Shown: in pieces, positions 61,801 to 64,000 of the stretch | Layout of the letters: each line of letters opens with the position of its first letter | Position numbering within the stretch: the stretch's first letter is position 1 | Source of the DNA: CAZJYI01 sp964550025 | GTDB taxonomy: Bacteria > Verrucomicrobiota > Kiritimatiellia > UBA8416 > CAYOBW01 | Assembly: GCA_964550025.1 (NCBI GenBank) | Contig: CAZJYI010000033.1 | Location: 19,947-83,946 of the forward strand | DNA: 64,000 nucleotides | Direction: 5' to 3' | Notes under the pieces: generated by a model | The model's database searches: none | What the model was told of the DNA's origin: nothing | What the model saw: the letters and a program-made list of their open reading frames with translations, nothing else | Program-made: the position numbers and the translations under genes

Positions 61801-62623
61801 TACGCAGTGAATTGGTCCAGAAACGAAGGTCATGGCCGTCGACCGACAGGAAGCTGCCGTAGTCGAACCCGGCTATGTGCGAACCCAGTTTCACCATGAC
61901 GGGGAAGTTTGTCAGCGTAGCGCGCCCGCTAAGATTCGTGAATGTGAGCTGACAGGTGGTGACGATGACCGGGATGGTGCCGTCACCAGGCCCCAGCAGG
62001 TCACCTGCATTGAATGCACCGGTTATCGTCGAAAGACGAACCCGGTCAACCTGGCCGTTGAAGGCACCGATCGCGCCGTCCCACGGGTTGTAGCCAATGT
62101 TGAGTTGTGTCGGTGCGGCTGGCGCAGCGGCACGCGTGCCGGCAATTGGTGTGCCATTGGCGTAGAGCTGGGACACGCCGCCCGTGCGCACCAGGGCCAG
62201 GGCGTATGCCGTGCCGGTACCGTTCGCCGAGGGCCCGAACAAGGCCTGGCCCATATGGATGCCCTGCCAGTTTCCGCCTTGGGCCAAAACCCCGTAGCCC
62301 GAATTCGCCGCGCCGGCACTATTGGCCAGAACAAAATCGAACCCGTCGAAGCTGCTCGCCGTCACGATCGCTTCGATCACAAACTCATCGGTCGCGGTCA
62401 AAGGCGAACTGGTATCGTAGATCGCGCTGCTCCCGTCCAGTACGAGCTGACCGCCGGAGTATGAAGGCGTTCCAAAATCCGAGAACCCGGCCGGTGTCGC
62501 GCCGCCGGAGAAGTCCTCGTCAAAGACGGTGGTCATGCCCGCCGCGCCGGCCACATCCGTCAGCAGGATCACTGCAAGGAATGAACAAACCCAAACGTGT
62601 AGTATCCGCCTCATTGCTGTCAT
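52841..62623 (-). CDS. 3260-residue modular exported surface protein (DUF2341, LamG, six Ig-like repeats, beta-strand repeats)
   Basis: Start ATG 62623 with GGAGG upstream and a signal peptide (ILHVWVCSFLAVILLTDVAGA). In order: a concanavalin-like domain, DUF2341 (FPVMVKLGSHIAGFDYG), LamG, fibronectin-like domains, and six ~90-residue repeats of pattern VDVTN.ND..IGGTNN..VGT.SWTNSLTG...NVITVTGTNA.GVA.SDSVTITR, with further LamG and F5/8C-like domains between them. A passenger-like region follows with two near-identical 215-residue concanavalin modules (LWLDANDIQGDGTP) and beta-strand repeats like those of autotransporters (GTVAPGSSVGTLNIAGDYTQ). No beta-barrel is seen at the end, which reads APPTLFIVR. 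Probably a very long adhesin or glycan-binding filament; the function is inferred from domain types only. Confidence 0.9.
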   Translation of the reverse strand: MTAMRRILHVWVCSFLAVILLTDVAGAAGMTTVFDEDFSGGATPAGFSDFGTPSYSGGQLVLDGSSAIYDTSSPLTATDEFVIEAIVTASSFDGFDFVLANSAGAANSGYGVLAQGGNWQGIHMGQALFGPSANGTGTAYALALVRTGGVSQLYANGTPIAGTRAAAPAAPTQLNIGYNPWDGAIGAFNGQVDRVRLSTITGAFNAGDLLGPGDGTIPVIVTTCQLTFTNLSGRATLTNFPVMVKLGSHIAGFDYGSFLSVDGHDLRFWTNSLRTGAEVKYEIEEWDTGGTSYVWVQVPALAHDDSIWASWGDPTYSSQETYTTNGDVWSADFDAVFHLNETVTDEQTTGVYDDSSPNDNDGAQTRTGVGTGVIAQCASFDGNGDFIRVANESDYDFIDTITASAWVQVDTWNSIYQMFITKGVDAAGWDVRRVNNEETISLCLQNQNKRGGATSVGNGQWHHIAATYRQSPVDARVYIDGQLYFVDPSPPATVGQNNDPLQISGRDTNNNNWLKHRGLIDEVRVSQTYRSADWIWACWMNQGSNHDAFMEYGAAEAPGQPTLASATVTNITTTSALGGVVLGGEDAYVTLYWGTNDAGQTFGWEATNSTLAGSLQSTGAIDAVALSSLDGDRQYYYIFYASNNLSGLDAWSAADQSFDTPLTGKSVADLAAAANSATEIGLTWTDNFHSETGYVIQRSPNGMPPWTTLTTTGAGAASYDDGGLSEGTTYHYRIAATNGAGLSDWSTAAQATTPVRPRQIGTDFTEATFEDIGILTDIPNPGLASITLDDPGDRLVFTTTGNTDMWGARNNAPIAYIMRPSASSWYMEAELELAHASQQQFLMVVYTDTDGAKPVWSFGFDHWGANDERAALQRLGGGTPSEFSADFDLHRFTIRMEVEEDTPVAGTARYTMKYDIGAGMVTFYTYDSNVDNARVGLAFKNGNAGRTGYVYNLEIASFPSVDITNANDTVGNAVTTYDIGGTNSADAVGNLSWTNSLTGASGSLAAGTPNWVINGIALDEGDNVIPVTGTNAYGVAASDSVTITRLTSGTVVAGDLIQDLDAEAGVTTSGPDVTAWANQAASGGDDVATDIGAPQLLLDATPSDRKAIAFSNDRMHGDDVDAFDALVTGGGHTWFVVAKVNAQDGDSPPNRFFGTLYDGQHFHGIAPGIQTDGKVYADTRATINSYDAGQTVGTTDLNDGNYHIIAGRLAAGTGVNAVLQELFVDSASADASNNRTVTTDNTGPLNFSGDPLTVGTERWGDRVGGGIEHCDADIARILIYDRPLSDVEVAHNVSVLNAAYLVPLPFVDVTNGNDIVASIVPSIDIGGTNNTATVGTMTWTNSLTGANGTLSPGTPNWLISSVVLDIGVNVITVTGTNSVGVESSDSVTITKQAATSPYVNVTNVNETVFNAVATTSIGGTNNANVVGTMVWTNEFTGADGTLSPGSPDWVVNGIGLDVGVNVITVTGTNASGVAHSDSVTITRLGAELAGSGTGITGHATVDDGSHGTPHANAGVSGNVNDGDTGTRVDTWNGGNGDVFDWAGVTWGSGQGINQVHFYGASFDDGGWFASDTTRSFAALEAPDVQVTTDGTTWTDVSGVSDDYVSVLTSDTFIGGGQLHSRVTFSFPAVYGVTGVRLLGNGGGDVSGGPGFIGVWEMEVYEAPPAAFVDVTNANITVATAVDTYTIGGTNNAYTVGTLSWTNSLTGASGSLSVGTPTWQISGIALAEGDNVITVTGANASGSEASDSVTITRLFDRQILALYTFEGSSPAAFDDVSGQGLDPTSIGAAGLDASGHEDQAASFGGSGNGVGIPINISPAANGTLTIGAWVKPDVTGQRGVFGHDDSGWDRGLNVGGLSGGTNWEYPGGSDWDSGIPVNVGAWQFVAVAYNGQDAKIYVDTSTDTQTQTAGGGNGTLGIGGYNASGLWPYDGLVDNFFIFDEVLSDEDVETIRLNGLAGIHYVAGLAWVDVTNGNDSVAHGTLTANIGGTNNLNVVGTMSWTNSLTGMDGTVSAGSTWLISGVGLDVGDNVITVTGTNATGVAHSDSVTIFREAASQPYVYVTNANDTVVYAVNSYDIGGSNNVDVVGLMSWTNSLTGGTGTVSPGSPSWQINGIALDVGTNVITVTGTNAIGVAASDSVTITRDPLPAAGTVTLYSLTTGNWNTPGTWEWGVGGGAGNLQPPTSVHRTVVLDDTVTVAANGAAYSLEITNASGSVVINPGIDLTIDQGVEIDQGAMTVSGTLSATDVTLSSGSLTASDGGVITASGALMLRGGTINSSGNVDITGGAPTISGTSLNITGGHLTLPEVTTLALPGGNVLWLDANDIQGDGTPTVNGAPVTVWADKSGSGVNASNRGDPTAVVFSDGTINNLAAIRMDGDDSIPTDTTIDAGVRPDVTIFVVYDYRSVAGDDCLWGQENGGWDRFALMNHGVGPGVTHGNGMHAVAAMGTAGIGFVINEVQMAENVGSGSHVMINSVQQGGSFTMASSAGGPANAFAIGAQNAGTAAWSTPMDVAEVLVFDRVLTSGERDNVGGYLANRYGISAPNYAGILAASVTFDDVTMAAAAQLTIDDGGGGVGEATVSGTLTAGDGATINADVIAAGTVAPGSSVGTLNIAGDYTQAAGSTCNWEVAGNALGQADRIHASGSVDATGAWTLKIIPTGPSVNMNGAVIMTGDSGATVGTPTIIVAGPFSGNYDITGASVSSDGNNITISGVVQSITTANAGGVWSNAGTWDGGVPTVDLVAFVAGGTVTHSVPGGVADGLTLSGGNLSLSAGGTIAVDASVGIDSNSVLTVDGVGTELTAGGSVTVYGGGQLHLSNGGVATGATVEVQSDATLKTSGDMPLPDYISLDTNSTLHVASGTLSVSSGDMPTGCILWLDANDIQGDGTPTSDGAPVTAWADKSGSGVNASNGGDPTAVVFSDGTINNRAAVRLDGNDWIPTDTTIDAAVRPDVTIFVVYDYRSVAGDDCLWGQENGGWDRFALMNHGVGPGVTHGGGMFGVPAMGNAGIGFVINEVQMAEGVGSGSHVMINGVQQGANFTMAGSAGGPANAFSIGSQQAGGGTWATPMDVAEVLVFDRVLTSEERNKVGGYLAGKYGIASSYTGGFAQDFCNLHVDSGATVRNTGIAVAGFGEITGAGTITSDVSVDSLLAPGSGIATLTVDGDVMFETGASLAIDFNVSPSPTNDKLVVSGDLDVSEATLNFQAVGSMTGRTRVIAEYGGTVSGPFAGTSIPAGSRIDYDFGGGKVIAVIKDAPPTLFIVR
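53356..54000 (-). repeat. Intragenic duplication, copy 1 (645 bp concanavalin-type module)
   Basis: Near-identical and equal in length to 55027-55671 by eye, covering the WLDANDIQGDGTP...VLVFDRVLTS.ER module. Differences are scattered substitutions without indels, indicating recent duplication or ongoing gene conversion. Confidence 0.85.
55027..55671 (-). repeat. Intragenic duplication, copy 2 (645 bp concanavalin-type module)
   Basis: Partner of 53356-54000. It encodes the same residues through DNWADKSGSGVNASN-like, VTIFVVYDYRSVAGDD and ALMNHGVGPGVTHG segments with few changes. Confidence 0.85.
56200..59750 (-). repeat. Six Ig-like protein repeats of about 90 codons
   Basis: Copies lie at about 56200-56465, 56475-56740, 57365-57625, 58170-58435, 58450-58715 and 59480-59745. 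DNA similarity is highest over the codons for SDSVTITR, NVITVTGTNA and SWTNSLTG. Two adjacent pairs and two singles are separated by other domains, so units were duplicated and then interrupted. Confidence 0.85.
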
Positions 62624-62656
62624 GCTCCAGTCCTCCAGAGTCGTGAGCTTCTTCGC

Positions 62657-62700
62657 ATAGGTATAATCCTTACCTATTCGCGTAATCTTAGCATAATCCC
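62657..62700. promoter_or_regulatory. Operator-like region upstream of the 3260-residue gene
   Basis: ATAGGTA-TAATCCT-TACCTAT (62657-62677) is a perfect 7-base inverted repeat. On the minus strand three GATTA(T/C) units follow each other (62660-62670, 62679-62689, 62691-62700), recalling GATTAYGTAGA at 52713-52793. It begins 34 bases before the start codon, so it probably overlaps the promoter. Confidence 0.5.
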
Positions 62701-62870
62701 TGAGAATCTGTCACCGAGATACTGCGCAGACTCCTTCCGAAGTCGAATGCTCCACGCCGTGCCACGGCCAGATAGCGTGCAGCGAATTGCCCGTTGCCGT
62801 CACTGCCCACCGCGACAACAGACCATCCAATCATCGAATGAATTGTCTCAAATCGCATGAGTCGAGTCCA

Positions 62871-62888
62871 TACCCATGAATATGGGTA
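62871..62888. promoter_or_regulatory. TACCCATGAATATGGGTA inverted repeat, site 3
   Basis: Seven-base arms identical to those at 52564-52581 around GAAT. It lies 25 bases after the stop at 62913 and 248 before the start at 62623, so an operator or a weak terminator role are both possible. GTAG at its right end continues into a GGGG/CCCC hairpin (62891-62904). Confidence 0.5.
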
Positions 62889-62912
62889 GGCGGGGTCTCG
62901 TCCCCACCCCTC

Positions 62913-64000
62913 CTATTGAATCAGCAACAGCGTCCCTGTTGGTGCGTTCACCTCGGGAATCTCGAAGTGGTCGTAGTCGATGTTTGTGGGACTTGTCCCC
63001 CACACCTTGGACATGAGTCCGACGTAGATGTCGGTGTCGCTGACGTAGGCGTTGGGGAGATCGCCGTCCGTAAAGGTGTGCCAGACGGTCCAGGCATCCC
63101 CGGCATTCGCCTTGTAGGACGCCTCCCACGTACCGGCGTCGGCATCACGGTAGAGCTTCAGATACATGGACGTGGAAGCCACCGTGAGTTTTCCCGCGAG
63201 GTCTCCGCCAGGTTTCTGCAGGGCAAGCTGGTCAGTGCCGCCGTGGTTGGACAGGTAGTAGTGGATCGCGAACGGGTACTGCGCAATCACGTAACTCGGG
63301 TCGACAATCACCAGCCCGCCGCCACTGTTGACCACGCTTGAGCCGCCGTTGCCGGTAGCAGTGTCCACGCGCGTCTCTGCCGTAAAACTGCCGCTGGGTG
63401 CGTCGGTGTGGAGCATGAGCCCACCGCCACGGTTGTTCACCCAGACGTCCTGCTGAGCGTTCATCTCTGTCCGCAGCCAGCCGGCACGGGCCGACAGGTT
63501 GAGGGGGTCAGCCGCGTCCCTGTCGTCCACCGTCCATCCCGTTTCCAGGGCCGGTCCACTGAAGATATCCTCACCCACGATCGTGATGCTGGGGGCCTCC
63601 GCACCGGGGTTGGCGTAGAGTGCGCGAATCTCGTCCGCATCCAGCTCGCGATTGTAGACCCGACAGTCATCGGCCGTCCCATAGAACTGCAGCGTGCCTG
63701 CCGTGTTGTAGCCGTTCATGATGCAGAAATCGCCGCTACGTGGAGTCAGCAGGCTCACGCCGACCCGATTGGTCTCGTTATTGAGCACACCGTTCACGTA
63801 CAGCTTCTGACTCTTCGTCGTCTCGTTCCAGGTCACCGTCGCCATCTGCCAGCAGTTGTTGCCGATAGCGATCCCGGCGGAGTCCAACGCGATCTCATCG
63901 CTTCCTGTCGATGAGATGCTGTAGCGAATACGGCCGTTGTCGCCATGCTGTCCGACCCAGAAACGCCTGTTGCCTCCTACGGGAAACTTCGCCGCGAAGA
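62913..64000 (-). CDS. LamG / DUF1349-like surface protein, C-terminal part only
   Basis: At least 362 codons are open from the right edge, so the N-terminus lies outside the window; an internal Met at 63887 is not the start because coding similarity continues upstream (FAAKFPVGGNRRFWVGQHGDNG). It is collinear with the last ~360 residues of the 48183-52454 protein: LamG (QMATVTWNETTKSQKLYVNGVL, CRVYNRELDADEIRALYANPG) then a DUF1349-like concanavalin domain (LETGWTVDDRDAADPLNL). The end PTGTLLLIQ parallels GTVLLIR there. It is the first gene of the three-protein paralogous surface cluster on this strand. Likely exported and glycan-binding by domain type. Confidence 0.88.
   Translation of the reverse strand, partial: FAAKFPVGGNRRFWVGQHGDNGRIRYSISSTGSDEIALDSAGIAIGNNCWQMATVTWNETTKSQKLYVNGVLNNETNRVGVSLLTPRSGDFCIMNGYNTAGTLQFYGTADDCRVYNRELDADEIRALYANPGAEAPSITIVGEDIFSGPALETGWTVDDRDAADPLNLSARAGWLRTEMNAQQDVWVNNRGGGLMLHTDAPSGSFTAETRVDTATGNGGSSVVNSGGGLVIVDPSYVIAQYPFAIHYYLSNHGGTDQLALQKPGGDLAGKLTVASTSMYLKLYRDADAGTWEASYKANAGDAWTVWHTFTDGDLPNAYVSDTDIYVGLMSKVWGTSPTNIDYDHFEIPEVNAPTGTLLLIQ

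Overview
The window looks like a chromosomal piece of a GC-rich, Gram-negative, polysaccharide-degrading bacterium of the PVC superphylum, most plausibly a Kiritimatiellota or Lentisphaerota-type genome, probably a metagenome assembly because it holds a 100-N scaffold gap. This is inferred from gene content: Gfo/Idh/MocA oxidoreductases with Tat leaders, DUF6807, URO-D-like proteins, a methyltransferase/PQQ-propeller fusion, CotH/lamin-tail proteins, GH116, GH172 and giant LamG/DUF2341 surface proteins. No rRNA, tRNA, CRISPR array or phage module was seen.

Layout. 1-7963 (minus strand): a catabolic run of an MFS permease, a URO-D-like protein, a DUF6807-HEAT-discoidin protein crossing the gap, and two Gfo/Idh/MocA oxidoreductases. 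8374-12529: a methyltransferase/PQQ-propeller protein divergent from an AraC regulator. 12603-19034: a 2143-residue lamin-tail/CotH/DUF2341 exported protein. 19035-20966: a REP-associated tyrosine transposase (RAYT) bracketed by arrays of short hairpin repeats. 20967-23174: an M28 peptidase and a TMEM43-like membrane protein. 23243-31668 (minus): a tightly packed operon of three two-component proteins and a large glycosidase. 31904-36740: kbl, a glycosidase and tdh, overlapping or nearly so. 36956-48182: LacZ-type GH2, HAD phosphatase, zinc alcohol dehydrogenase, radical SAM protein, GH116 and GH172. 48183-64000 (minus): three modular LamG/DUF2341/fibronectin-like exported proteins of 1423, 3260 and more than 360 residues.

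How it fits together: most genes serve uptake and breakdown of complex glycans. Periplasmic or secreted glycosidases (GH2, GH116, GH172 and two clan-A-like enzymes), sugar oxidoreductases and a permease are controlled by an AraC regulator and a sensor cascade without a DNA-binding output. Giant adhesin-like proteins probably decorate the surface.

The most striking signal is non-coding. Several families of small inverted-repeat elements lie between genes. Many start with GTAG, have stems that change in a compensated way while loops and flanks stay constant, and come in inverted pairs. This is the known architecture of REP/REPIN elements, and a RAYT gene is present. A separate perfect 93-bp palindrome (32-bp arms) sits in frame inside the DUF6807 gene and adds 31 codons. 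Two operator-like motifs also recur upstream of the surface-protein genes.
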